From the NCBI GenBank assembly GCA_947561715.1, contig OX387204.1, positions 9,615,001 to 9,679,000 of the forward strand: 64,000 bases of DNA. The letters run 5' to 3'. Made by a program: the position numbers and the translations under genes. This DNA comes from Ascidia mentula (lineage: Eukaryota > Chordata > Ascidiacea > Phlebobranchia > Ascidiidae). The notes under the pieces are model-generated. The model worked only from the letters and a program-made list of their open reading frames with translations, did no database searches and was not told the DNA's origin. Each line of letters opens with the position of its first letter. Position 1 is the stretch's first letter. Shown piece by piece: positions 42,001 to 53,575 of the stretch.

Positions 42001-43120
42001 AAACTCTTTTGTCGTCTGATCGTGTTTATGTTTTTTGTTTTGTTGGTTTGTTGGTTTGATACATTCTTATGGCAATGATGCTGGATTGCTTGCTTGAGAA
42101 GGTTAAACTGAAGATTTTGTTCAGAATTAGTTTGCTACATATTCCTTTTTATGCGTTGTTTTGTGTCTTCTCAAAAGAGTTTGAATTGAAATGGTGAAAT
42201 ATATTTCACGCATGACTGAACACAACTTCAACAGATTTACCATAAACAAAACACAAGTATATGCCCAAATTAGAACAAAATGATCATCAAACGTCAATGT
42301 AACTTTGGCACCCCTCCGTGGTCAATTCTTACTATTTTGTTTCACAAAATATATATATTGAGGCAGCAATACTTGCGAATTTGGATGCGAACTTGCACAA
42401 AGCATAAAATGAAGAAGTCGCTTGATATAGGCGAACATTTGAAACCTTTCCGGGACGTGAGATTTTTTTTAATTTTGCACAGAGCTTGCTTGGAGCAGGC
42501 AGATGAACGCGGTATAAGTTAAAATCCCAACAGTTTTCAAGTTTCCCAGCGAAATGAACTTAACTGCAGGACACTGGCTGTGACGACATAGAGGGCTTTA
42601 CGCGCGTAGAAGCTGGCCACAAGACCCGTAGAAGCTGGCCACAAGAATTTAAAACCTTTCCGGGCATGAGATTTTGTTTAATTTTGCACAGAGCTTGCCT
42701 GGAGTTAAAATCCCAACAGTTTTCAAGTTAACCAGCGAAATGAACTGCAGGTCACCGGCTGTGACGCGCGTATAGGCTGGCCACAAGACCTCTTGCACAG
42801 GCGAACATTTCTTATAATAAAAAATGCAACTACCAGTAAATACCCTTTCTTTTACGCTGTTCCATGTCACATATTTCACTACATCGTCATTGTATAATGT
42901 CAAATTTTCTTGAGAAAGTTTATTCGCCAAATAATGACCCGAGTTAACACCCTATGTGAACAATAACAGACACAAGCCAAAACATTACTCCATGTGAAAC
43001 AGGCAATGGTAATGGTATGACAATGGTGATAGTAAAACCGAACCACGAATACAGCGTTTTTAAGTTTTCGAGTTTTTGTGAAAATTGTCAGAAGAAAACC
43101 GGGGACAAACGTAGAGCTGC

Positions 43121-44079
43121 TCAACGCGAAATCAAAAATATATCCAAACCCAATTGAACACAGGCAGTATTGCATAAAAAACAGATAGAAAACAGATAGT
43201 TTCGTATTAACATTATGTAAACCAAGAAGTTACAGCGCAATCTTGCAATACGAAAGGTATTTCGGTAATTTCCTAATTTGACTGGACTTTTTAAAGCAAT
43301 TGTTTTCTTTTCTGTACCAACAAGATGTTCCACAGCCAGTAAAGTATGGATATGCCCTTCTAGGCTGTCCATGTAATGGCGCAGCCCTACGTCCGAGAGA
43401 TGGAGTTGGTCGCTCCAATTATCTTTGTCGTTGGAGATATTAAAATCCAAGAAGGTGAGCCCATACTCCTCGGCAAGGTTGTGCAGTACCCAGTTGGCTT
43501 TTTGGACGCAATGTTCATGAAAACCAGACAGTTGCAAGGTCCTAGCCATCACAATCTGCATACAAATTATACAAAATAAATGTATATGTGTTGCTAAAAA
43601 ATGAAGTTAATTTTAACGTTACAGTCACAGGGAAAAAATGTAGTTTAACTCCTGGCAGTAACAGGAACAAACAGCAATTTTGTATAATACATGCAACCAA
43701 CCTGAGACTGCGGGTACGTTTGTTGGCACACCTCGATCAGATGTTGAAAATCGGTCCTGATACTGTTATGGTGGTGATCCGCATGCCGAGAGACCAAGTC
43801 GTTCGTACCAAGAGCCAGAATGATAAAATCAACTGACCCGAACCTTTTCCCGTACATGAGTTCCTCCGCTCCATGGTTCAGTGTTCCCCCTGGAATAGAA
43901 GTAGCACTAGTAAAAAGTTCACTATTCGACGATACCACCTGGGGGCAGACAATGTTCCTCCCGTTGCTGTCGGTCACCAACAACACGGAAGGAAGTGGCG
44001 ACCCCTCAGCACGGAGGTAACATGTCTGCTTTCCGGAAACTCCAACTTTATATTTCTTGGGCGGCGTTCTCCTTCCCAT
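43121..44079 (-). CDS. SGNH/GDSL hydrolase-like protein, two exons, inside the TIR element
   Basis: Exon 1 is 43702-44079, exon 2 43121-43555; the donor CAG|GTTGG and acceptor TATGCAG|ATTG keep phase 0, giving about 270 residues. SGNH signature blocks are visible: block I VLLVTDSNGRN with the nucleophile Ser, block II-like Gly in IPGGTLNHG, block III IILALGTNDL with the Asn, and block V DQLHLSDVGLRHY with the Asp-x-x-His pair. So the catalytic set Ser/Gly/Asn/His appears present. SGNH folds act as esterases or as non-catalytic binding modules; similar domains occur in ORF1 of some LINEs and in various transposons. The N-terminal basic stretch MGRRTPPKKYK could be a nuclear signal. The tail after about residue 190 is low-information. 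Substrate unknown. Confidence 0.65.
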
Positions 44080-44842
44080 CGTCGATTGCGGCTTCGGTCT
44101 TTCGTCGCTTTACACAGCAGTGTCGTTGGTGGTTGAGAAATTTACGTAATGAGCTCGTCGGGTACGGATGGTTTCACACGGTTGCGGCTTCGATCTTTCG
44201 TAGTTATTCACACGTAGAAAGTTGATAAATAGCAGTTTTCTGTCAGTAAAAATGATAGGTTGATGTGAAATGCGACGGATCTTAATTAGTTGCTGAACCA
44301 TACTTTTTCTATTAACAGTACAAACCAAACCTGACGGCTTCTTATTGTTGTATTTTCTGAAAGATTAATGAATTGTAACTATTTTTTTAACGCTTCTCTG
44401 GCATTTCGCTGGGAAAACTTGATAACTGTTGGGATTTTAACTTATACGGCGTTCATCTGTCTGCTCCAGGCAAGCTCTGTGCGAAATTTAAAAAAATCTC
44501 ATGGCCCCGAAAGGTTTCAAATGTTCGCCTGTACAAGAGGCCTTGTGGCCAGCCAATACGCGCGTAAAGACCTCTATGTCGTCACAGCGGGTGACCTGTA
44601 GTTAAGTTCATTTCGCTGGAAAACTTGAAAACTGTTGGGATTTTAACTTATACGGCGTTCATCTGCCTGCTCCAGGCAAGCTCTGTGCAAAATTAAAAAA
44701 ATCTCATGGCCCGGAAAGGTTTCAAATGTTCGCCTGTACACGAGGCCTTGTGGCCAGCCTATGCGCGCGTACAGGCAGGGCTCTATGCCGTCACAGCCGC
44801 TGACCTGCACTTAAGTTCATTTCGCTTGGAAACTTGAAAACT

Positions 44843-45722
44843 GAAATATGGAAGTGACGTTCTTCTGGTTCAAAATCAACAAATATACACCTTTTGTTGA
44901 AATAAAACTTGTATTTTCTGACGTTTCGCCTGCACAGTGCACACACGACTAGATTCTTCAGAGAATAAAACAGTCACAGTCACAATGGGGATTTTGAACC
45001 AAAGGGCAAAGAAATTCAGCTACGAAAAAGTACAAAAGGCCGCAACAGCTAAAACACAGCGGGACATAAATCAATGGACAATATCGATCACGGGTCAAAA
45101 GGCCAAACATAGGAAACAAAATGTCATGAATGGTTACGGGCGAAATAGCGGAACACGGGCGAGAGTATTTTTCCATCACTGCGATTTAACACATTAGGCA
45201 GCGAATTAAAAAATAATTTTCCACAACCAACCGTTTTGCCAAAATTGTTTCTTGTTTAAATACTTTTGCTTCCTTCCAATGGATACGGTGGTCAGTGTCA
45301 AGCATGTGAGCACATAGAGCAGATTTATTGGGTTCCATATTGCGTATGGCTGCCTTGTGTTCTTTAATACGCGACGTTAAATTGCGCTTAGTCTGGCCAA
45401 TATAGGACACAGTGTTACAATCAAGGCAAGGTATTTAGTAAACTACACCGATCATTTGAAGCATGGAAATACGGTCTTTGGGTTTGGGAAACATGTTTTC
45501 TAAAGTGCACACCGGTTTCATAACAACTTTTACTCCAGTGGCGTTGAGTATTCTAGATATCCGCTCAGAAACTCCCTGTACATATGGTATGGAAGTGAAT
45601 GCTGTATATGTTTGTGTGGGGTGTAAGATTTAGGTTAGCGGGAAATTTGTTTAGTTATTCTTTTTTAAACAAAAGGTGTATATTTGTTGTTTTTCACCAG
45701 AAGAACGTCACTTTCATATTTC
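44843..45722 (-). mobile_element. Penelope-like retroelement fragment (GIY-YIG endonuclease region)
   Basis: The minus strand encodes VSYIGQTKRNLTSRIKEHK, the GIY-YIG nuclease start with YIG, followed by HMLDTDHRIHW and ENYF, as in Penelope-like elements. Upstream sequence (about 45480-45600) resembles the linker GVSERISRILN...KPVCTLENMF that joins reverse transcriptase to the nuclease. Ends 44843-44905 and 45668-45722 are inverse repeats around ACGTTCTTCTGG. On the minus strand at 44915-44962, CTGAAGA...GCGAAACGTC resembles the hammerhead carried at Penelope termini. Most of the reverse transcriptase is absent. Confidence 0.75.
44915..44962 (-). ncRNA. Degenerate hammerhead-like motif of the Penelope fragment
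   Basis: Minus strand reads CTGAAGA, a potential hairpin with GTGTGTGCAC, then GCGAAACGTC. The core CTGATGA is changed to CTGAAGA and stem III would be at most two pairs, so at best a weak or dead ribozyme. Flanks TATTCT and AGAAAATA could form stem I. Confidence 0.35.
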
Positions 45723-46390
45723 ATTATGATACCTGGTGGTCAAAACCTATTTTCAGGTTTTAACTTTAATAACTGTTGGGCTGTATGTCGTCACAGCCGG
45801 TGACCTGCAGTTAAGTTCATTTCGCTGGGAAACTTGAAAACTGTTGGGATTTTAACTTATACCGCGTTCATCTGCATGCTCCAGGCAAGCCCTGTGCAAA
45901 ATTAAAAAAATCCTACGGCCCGGAAAGGTTTCAAATGTTCGCCTGAACAAGAGGCCTTGTTGCCAGACTATACGCGCGTAAAGGGCTCTATGTCGTCACA
46001 GCCAGTGACCTGCAGTTAAGTTCATTTCGCTGGGAAACTTGAAAACTGTTGGGATTTTAACTTATGCCGCGTTCATCTGCCTGCTCCAGCCAAGCTCTGT
46101 GCAAAATTTAAAAAAATCTTATGGCCCGGAAAGGTTTCAAATGTTCGCCTATATGAAGCGACTTCTCCACTTACGCTTCGTGTAAGTTCGCATCCAAATT
46201 CTCAAGTATTGCTGCCTCAATATATACATTTTGTGAAAAAAAATAGTCTGAATTGATCACGGAGGGGTGCCAAAGTTACTTTGATGTTTTTGAATGGTCA
46301 TTGTGTTCTAATTTGTGCATATACTTGTGTTTTGTTTATGGTAAATCTGTTGAAGTTGTGTTCAGTCATGCGTGAAATATATTTCGTTGA

Positions 46391-46761
46391 TATAAAAAAA
46401 ATTTTGCCGCAATGACAGAAGTGTTCAGATAGTTCGCTCTTCGCTCACTTCGCTGCCAGGCGCGCTGGTTGCCGTTAAGTCAAGTTTTTCTGCGCTTAAG
46501 TGAAAATTTTCGTAAATATCCAAACCAATGCATTTTTATCCAATTTTTACCTGCAGCATTGTAACGTTAAACCCATTGTTTAGTAAAGAAAATCTTGGAA
46601 ATCTGCTAAAAACTTGTGACGTTACATGCGTTTGAAGTTTTGTGGACTAGCTTGGTGTGTCGAGTGTCGTTTCTTGGATGATCCCACTGGTGTAATTTCG
46701 ACAGGCTTGGAACTTCTATTTACAAAACTTCAATTGTGTCTAAACTTACTGAAATTGAAAT
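46391..46761. other. Region upstream of TRAPPC11
   Basis: Short intergenic interval presumably containing the TRAPPC11 promoter. No element or gene recognised. Confidence 0.4.
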
Positions 46762-49700
46762 ATGGGCACATCAATTGCGTTTCCACCAGAACTGCAGTGC
46801 TGTCCTAAACCATTCGTTGTCTTAACTGGACTTGACATTACATTTAATGCTGTGCACAAATCTATTTGGGATGCTTTTAGCAACAACAGGTATAAAAATA
46901 GTTTTATCCAAATTACATTCAACCTATCTTATCTTGCCTTAATAAGCAATATTTGTTTGACAGTTATTTGAATTGTGCTGTTAAATACAAGAAAAAAATA
47001 AAATTTACCCCAACCCCAAACCCACTGAAATGGCCTACATTTTTAACATCCCTAAAACATTGCCCACAAAATAACATTTGTTTAACATTGTGCCTTCATT
47101 GATAAATAGAACCCCATTTTGAGGCCAAAATGTATGCATTGTTGAATGAATAAAATCATAATGATATGCATATTGTATTGTTTAAATAGAAGTATAATAA
47201 AGTTCTCATTCAAATCCATGTTGTCATGTATGGCCTAACCATATTAATAATTTTTGTAATTGGCAGAAGGCCAGATCGCTTGCAGGTGAAGTTTGCATGT
47301 CTACCGGGAGATCATGCGTTTCCCAGGTGCAAAACTAAAAGATCATCCTATGACTGGTATATTCCAAAAGGCCTGCTAAAAACCAAGTGGATGAACAAGC
47401 ACTTAAATGAAGTTCCTGCTTTGGTAGTGGTGTTTTTTGAATTGGATTGGGATGAGCTGGCTTGGAGAGAAAGACACTTAGCTTGTGCTTCTAGAGTCCA
47501 GGTTGTTAGAAGCAGTTTGCAAGGTAGCCTTATATATACAGATATACTCATTGTACCAGTGATACACATCACCAAAATACAGTTAACATTTTTTTGTAAC
47601 AGGCCGAAACACAAAAGTAGCTGTGGTTTTGATACAAAAAAGTACCCCTTTGCCCCCTGGTGAAGATATGGTTGCTGCTGAGAGAGCTGCAGCTTTGTGT
47701 AGTGCATGTGATCTTTCTTCCAAATCACTTTTTGTTTTACCACACAGTGACCATTTGCTTGGTTATATAGTAAGGTATAAATTTTTTAAACATATTTTAT
47801 ATGAAACTGTGTTGTAGGAACTTAACTATTTTCATTAGTTTTCGTAGTCATATGAACTTGACTAAGGCATAATGCTGATCATCATGATAGATTGTAAAAG
47901 ACTAGATAGTGATAAACAAAATAATGGAAATTCTTCCGAAAAGTATGTGTGGGAAGAAAGTCTGTTTAACCCCCATGGTTTGCTGTATTTTTGTCATCAT
48001 ACTTTTGTGATTCTGCAGATTAGAATCAGCATTTGTTGAGTTGGCACATACATACTATCACTCAGAACTACGGCGAGTGAAAGCACACAAGGAGTTTCTT
48101 AACAAAACTACACACCAGCTGCTGTTTCCAAGACATCAATTTAAAATTGCATTTTTTAGTGAATTTATGCAAGATTTCTCAACTGCTCTGAGGCACTATC
48201 AACAGGTATTGTATTTTTGTTCATACATGGAGTTTAGCAGTCTACTACTATGTTGAGAAATGTTGTATGTTGTAATAAAAATATTTTGCATAAGATTATT
48301 TAAAACTTTTTTGTTTCTATCCATAAGTTTAGCTTGTGTTGTTAAATTTGTAGTCATATAACCACATACATGAGTTGAGAACAAATGCAACAAATAACTT
48401 GGAGGTGAAGGTTGTTGGTGGATTTGTCAACTACAAAATTTGCAGAATATTTTTTCTTCAATTAAATGCACCATTGGATGCACTCAACCAATTTCAGCGG
48501 CACATTGAACAGTTTAAGCTGCAATTTGGAATTCCTGATTTAATGTTTGAGCATTGCGCCTGGTTAAGTCAACAATACCTATTGTTTGGAGATTTGTTTA
48601 ATATTGCAATTGATCAAGGTCTTGCTGCAATTCAAACGCAACATCCTGGATTTTACTATAAACAGGCCTCCCATTTTGCCACACTAAGAAAAAAATTTTC
48701 TTGGTCTGTTCAAGCATCTGTTGGCAATCTAAGCTACCCGTCACCAGATCCTTTAGAAACAGAGTGTCTTGAATTTTTTGGCCAGCGACCTTGGCGACAA
48801 GGCCATCAAAGAATTGATCCACCAGATGTGGAATTGGAAAGTAATGGTATCTTGGCTTTAAAAATACAAGAGTTGCAAGTTGATCACTCATGGAACATTA
48901 TTCCATTAATTAGTTCTGCAGTTTCTCAGTTCAAAAAGTTTCATTGTCCACGATTAAAACGTCATTTAACCATCAAAATGGGAATTGAGTATTTCCATGC
49001 AGAAGATTATAGCAAGGCCATTGCACTGTTGTGTAGATCAGTTCCTCAATATCGCGACTGCAAGTGGTGCTCAATATTAACGCAGCTTGTTTCCCTTGTG
49101 TTTGAATGCTCATATATGCTTGGCGATGTTCAAAATTACATAACTTCTGCCTTGGAACTGATGTTTGACCTCTCTGAGCTACCACCAGATAAAAAAACAA
49201 AAATTCAAAGAAGTATGTGTGATGTGCTGTGTGGAAAGATGCCCAAGTTCATTTTGCTTTCATCAAAGATTGTTAGTAAAAGCAATGATAGTCCACCAAG
49301 TGTTTGGAGAACATGGACTGAAAAATCTTCTTCTTCAATCTTGCATGTGGAAATGTCTGATTTGCTTCCATGTGTAGAATGCAAAGTAAAATTCTCTTTG
49401 CCAGAGGTTTCAATTGATTCATGTGTGCAGGTTGAGGTGAGGAGTTTAGTATATTGCCTATGCTTTACTTTTAACAGCTTGTTTATGTTGTCAGGTGTAC
49501 ACAAGAATTACATGTCTTGAACCAATGGAGTTTACAGAACTGTCAGTTTACTTCAGTAATTCATCCTACAATTCAAATTGTGTTGTGACTGACACTCAAT
49601 GTCATGGTGCACTCTATTATGAACCTAACGAAATTAAGCGGCACATGTTTGAATTTCCTGTTGAATATGAAGACCTGCATAAGTTTATACAGGTAATTAC

Positions 49701-51339
49701 AATCGGCTTGTTGGTGTTTGGTAAATTTATGTGTTCATGAGCAATGTTTAGGTAAAGAGTGTCAAATTAAAGCTTGGATTTAAAGCTGGAGGTTGCATTC
49801 TTCACCTAAATTGGCTTAAGGTCACTGATACTTACAATAACTCAAAGTCAGAAACTATTTGCAATCCAAACCAATCAATGCTCAATTGGAAAAATATTGT
49901 GGAAAGAAAGTCATTGCAAGTTATTGAAAGAAGATCAAGATTGCATGTTAATGTCATAAACGAACCACCAGCGTTGACTAATGAAGCATTTCCTATTAAA
50001 TTTTTAATCACTTCAGAAGAAAACCTGTCTGAAAATATTAATGTATTGGTTACATTGAAACCTGATGATCATGTTGAAGATTTCTTTCAATCTTCCTACA
50101 TATCCATGTCAGATAATCCACTTATACGACCCTGCAGAACTGTTGAAATGGAGTTTAAATCCTTGAAACAGAATGAAAAGTTTGAAATGGTTGTTTATTT
50201 TCGCTCAGCAGGCGCTGGCACTGCTACCTTAAACGTGCAATCAAATTACACTGTATCAAATTTACCTGTGCAGTCCACAGGTGCTGCTGACAAAGAACTT
50301 AACCACATCAATTGTCCCAGCAAGTCCAGTTTTAATGTGTGTTTTGATGTGATAGACCCATTTAGTTTTACTGCTCACTTGACATCAATGAATATGCAAT
50401 CTGTTTCATCAGTTTATTTTGGTCAGCCATTTATGATCCTTGCATCTTTAACTGCTCATAGCCCATGGCCAATTGAAATTCTTTCGAAGTGTCATGCTCT
50501 TCCCAACAACTCAGTCTTTAAGGTAATTTCTCATCTCCAACAAGATGAACTATGTGTTTTTTCTAATGAAGGAGAGAGTGTTGTAAAATGCTTGGTGCTT
50601 AATGCCCCCCTGGGTGATGGAAAACAAACTAAAGGTTTGTAACAAGTTAATGTACATTAAACCTAGAGATGGTAACATTTTATAGGTTTTTTTCAAATCT
50701 TCAAACATGTTCTTTTTGTGGCTTATTAAGTAGTAACTTGTGTTGTATTTTAGTTGAAATGGCTGAATTGGGCATTTACACAGTTAAGTGGAAAAGACAA
50801 ACAAGTAACAACCCACCAACAGAAACAATGCTGAAAATGCCTCGTGTACCAGTTCGGTATGATGATTTACTTACTGAATAGTGTGAAATAAAAGAAAAAA
50901 AATTACAGGTTGTTTCCAGTCACAATTTCAGCAAATTTTCCAGCACATGGGACCTTAAGACAGTTAATGAAAGTGGGATTTGACATACAAAACACAAGCA
51001 AAGAATTTAAAATCGTTGAAATAAGCTTTGAATCTGTTGAATCATTTATGTTTTCTGGACCAAAGCAGACAAAACTATTTTTATCACCATTAGACTCGCA
51101 TTCAATTGAATGTATTCTTATACCTCTTGCATTAGGATATCAGGTGAGTTAATAAGTTAAAAGGTTTCTATAAATCTGCCAACATAAACTATTTTTAGGC
51201 TCTGCCAAAAATCCAAATTCGTGGTGTTCATATGCATGAAAAAGGTACCTCTGATGTTTTACAAAGGGATGATTTGAATGCTTTCATGCTACATTCTTCT
51301 ATCCCTTCTGAAATTTACATAAAACCAAAGTTGTCATAA
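46762..51339 (+). CDS. TRAPPC11: Trafficking protein particle complex subunit 11 (Foie gras)
   Basis: TRAPPC11 is a subunit of TRAPPIII, which activates Rab1 in ER-to-Golgi traffic and autophagy. Ten coding exons join in phase: 46762-46889, 47267-47523, 47603-47774, 48019-48205, 48354-49436, 49495-49692, 49752-50634, 50754-50856, 50909-51143, 51199-51339, giving 1128 residues (human 1133). N-terminal blocks: [79 protein letters not shown]. The Foie-gras domain follows ([42 protein letters not shown]). The C-terminal Gryzun-like beta region includes NEPPALTNE and PAHGTLRQ and ends IYIKPKLS. The 1083-bp fifth exon is the largest. The start matches the family (short leader, then PELQCCPKP), so the N terminus is secure. 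Confidence 0.97.
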
Positions 51340-52789
51340 ATACTTAAATCAAGGTAAAAAAAAACATGCTAGTCTAAGATGTTTGTTTTATGTCCTTTGG
51401 ATTTTTTTTTATGGGATGTCCTTTCGTTTTAATTTAGCTAGGTTTGTAACTGTGTCTGAAAAAGTATACGTTAAAAATTAAGATATAAAATGAACATCAT
51501 GCTTATTATTGCACTATGTGAGATTATGTCACTTGTTGGTATTTCAATCAAAAGAGTTATGAATGGCGGAAATGATTTGGTTAAACATTAACTTTATTTG
51601 CTTTGGAGTTGGATTTATTTTGTGCAATAGCTCAGTAAATTGTTTTAAAGTTTTAAATGTAAGAAATAATGACAGGCCACATTCTGGGTCTCATAAATTA
51701 GTCATATTGTACGCGTACCTCATGTAACGTCCGAGAGAGACCGACGCCACGTGACTAATCAATAAAAAAATTAATAAAGTGCGCATAGGTTAGTTTGGTC
51801 GATAGTACCATAGCGTTGGCCAAGATAACTAATACCTTTATGTTATTCAAACAGCTAAAAAGTTAACTTCACGGTACAGTTGATCGCTCGGTCAGGAGCG
51901 GATCGACCTATCTAAAACATGTGATGGCAATTTCGGTCGTTAGACGAGTAGAGAGTTTCCTGGTCGGGAAATGGCCTTCTCGAACTTCTGCGTAACAGGG
52001 TATAATTGGATGTAACAATGCAAAGGGTTATGTACGGGTGCCAGTGTTAAGGTTGAATGAGCACAGATGCACGGGTAGTTGCCAAAAAAAGTAGTAAAAA
52101 AGTGTTGGTTTGTTATGTGAAATATTAATCACAGACACTACATTTGCAATTAAGTGAAGTCACCCATCTCCTCTTAACAATGCATTCAGAATTAGATGTC
52201 CTGCAACTGTTTCTGTTGTTTTTTCACCACTAATGCATCTTTTCTGGTGGCGGTGCATGTGCTCTGTTTGATACTTTCATGTTGCAAAATTTGACTCTCC
52301 TTGTATCCATCTACTGAAAATCTATAGTTTGCGCGATAAAATTGGGAATTATTTTGTTGTGATTTCGCTGTACGCACTGTTTTGCTTTGATGCCAATGCG
52401 ACAAATTTGAGATGATTTAGAAAAGAAACGCAAATTAATAAACCAGAAAGTATGTGTTAAGCAATTGGTGAGTTTAATATAAGCATTTTTGCATGTATTT
52501 GTCATGTGTAAAAATCTCGCGAAACTGTTGTGCAGCACTGCACAAATTAAATCACTTTTATATTGCACGCAATGTTATCATGTTGCAAAGTCACAGATAA
52601 ACCATAAAGGTCGTTTCGTCACGGAGAATCACCGTCTTTGACAACAATTTAGATAAAGGAGGGAGTTTAACACCACACAATAATCAGCGTGCCAGTAAAA
52701 AATTAATAGATAGTCAAAATTTATAGTCAAAAACCCAAATTCCAAAAGCTTCACACGTATCCAAAAAAATCCTTTTTGTGCCACTATAG
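51340..52789. other. Intergenic after TRAPPC11
   Basis: AATAAA words near 51763-51776 may end the TRAPPC11 transcript. At 52618-52638 GTCACGGAGAATCACCGTC matches in reverse the sequence at 18100-18120, marking an interspersed repeat piece. No gene recognised. Confidence 0.4.
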
Positions 52790-53342
52790 ACTTGATTTCA
52801 TTTTAGTGACCGATAATGTTCGGGGAAAGTGTGAAAGCACGGAAGTGATCCCAAGCGTCCGCTCCGATCACAACATAGTTAAACTAGAAATAAATTTAGA
52901 TGAAGTAAAGCGGGGTTAAGGATATTGGAAATTTTATACTTCCCTTCTTGAAGAAAAAGTATTCCGACACACGTAAGCACTCATTGCTTTGCAGACTTGA
53001 TTGTGATGCGCCTCAGTGGTCACAATCGTTCTTTTATTCGGTTGCAACAGATACAATACTCAACATAGAGACATTAATGCAACAAAGACACAAAATATTG
53101 TAATAAAGTAAAAACATGAGTGACAGAGTTTCTACGTTTCAGTTGTCATTATCAACACAAACACTTTGGGAATCCCTGCCTGCAAAAATGTAAACAAACT
53201 ATATGCAAAACAAAAAGAAATTGAGTCAAGGCTCGAAAGTTTAAATATAACATCTCAGCCACACGATAAAGCGACGACAATGTTAAGGCAAGAACTGAGG
53301 GATAAGTATGATTGTCGTATTGAAGACAAAACTAGAAGTGTC

Positions 53343-53575
53343 TGTTGTATTCTTCAGTCACAAACAGTTCAAGTGTATTGATACAAAACGGTGCGCAGGT
53401 TTTATAGGCAAAGCCAACACGCGAACAACGCCAGGAACGCAATTATTAGCCACTGAGGTGCGCAGTACATCCACAGGCGTGAGTCGCATTGCCAGACACG
53501 CTGATTGCACGGCGAGTCTTAAGCGCCGTTTTGTAAGGTCAACTTTGGGACACATAATGATACAATTACACAACA
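53343..53575 (-). repeat. 3' LTR of the gypsy element
   Basis: 233 bp, no difference seen from 57846-58078 by eye. Confidence 0.93.

Larger units (their letters stand above)
42196..46385. mobile_element. Terminal-inverted-repeat element carrying an SGNH-hydrolase-like gene (structure 2)
   Basis: The left end 42196-42560 and right end 46020-46385 are inverse complements over about 360 bp, starting GAAATATATTTCACGCATGA on each side. Inside each arm are tandem ~210-bp units (42430-42780; 44395-44840 and 45770-46150 inverted) sharing TTTTGCACAGAGCTTGC, AAAATCCCAACAG and TTTCGCTGG. The centre holds a two-exon minus-strand gene (43121-44079). A Penelope-like fragment is inserted at 44843-45722 within an array unit. 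No known transposase was recognised, so the class is unknown; long inverted repeats with subterminal arrays plus a cargo-like hydrolase suggest a DNA transposon. Confidence 0.7.

Noticed and set aside
41540-42019. 159-codon plus-strand open frame with an internally repeated protein
   Set aside because: It lies across the ~210-bp unit array, and its internal repeat is the DNA unit; no known domain.
48598-49504. Minus-strand frames opposite TRAPPC11 exon 5
   Set aside because: Antisense shadows of a strongly conserved coding exon.
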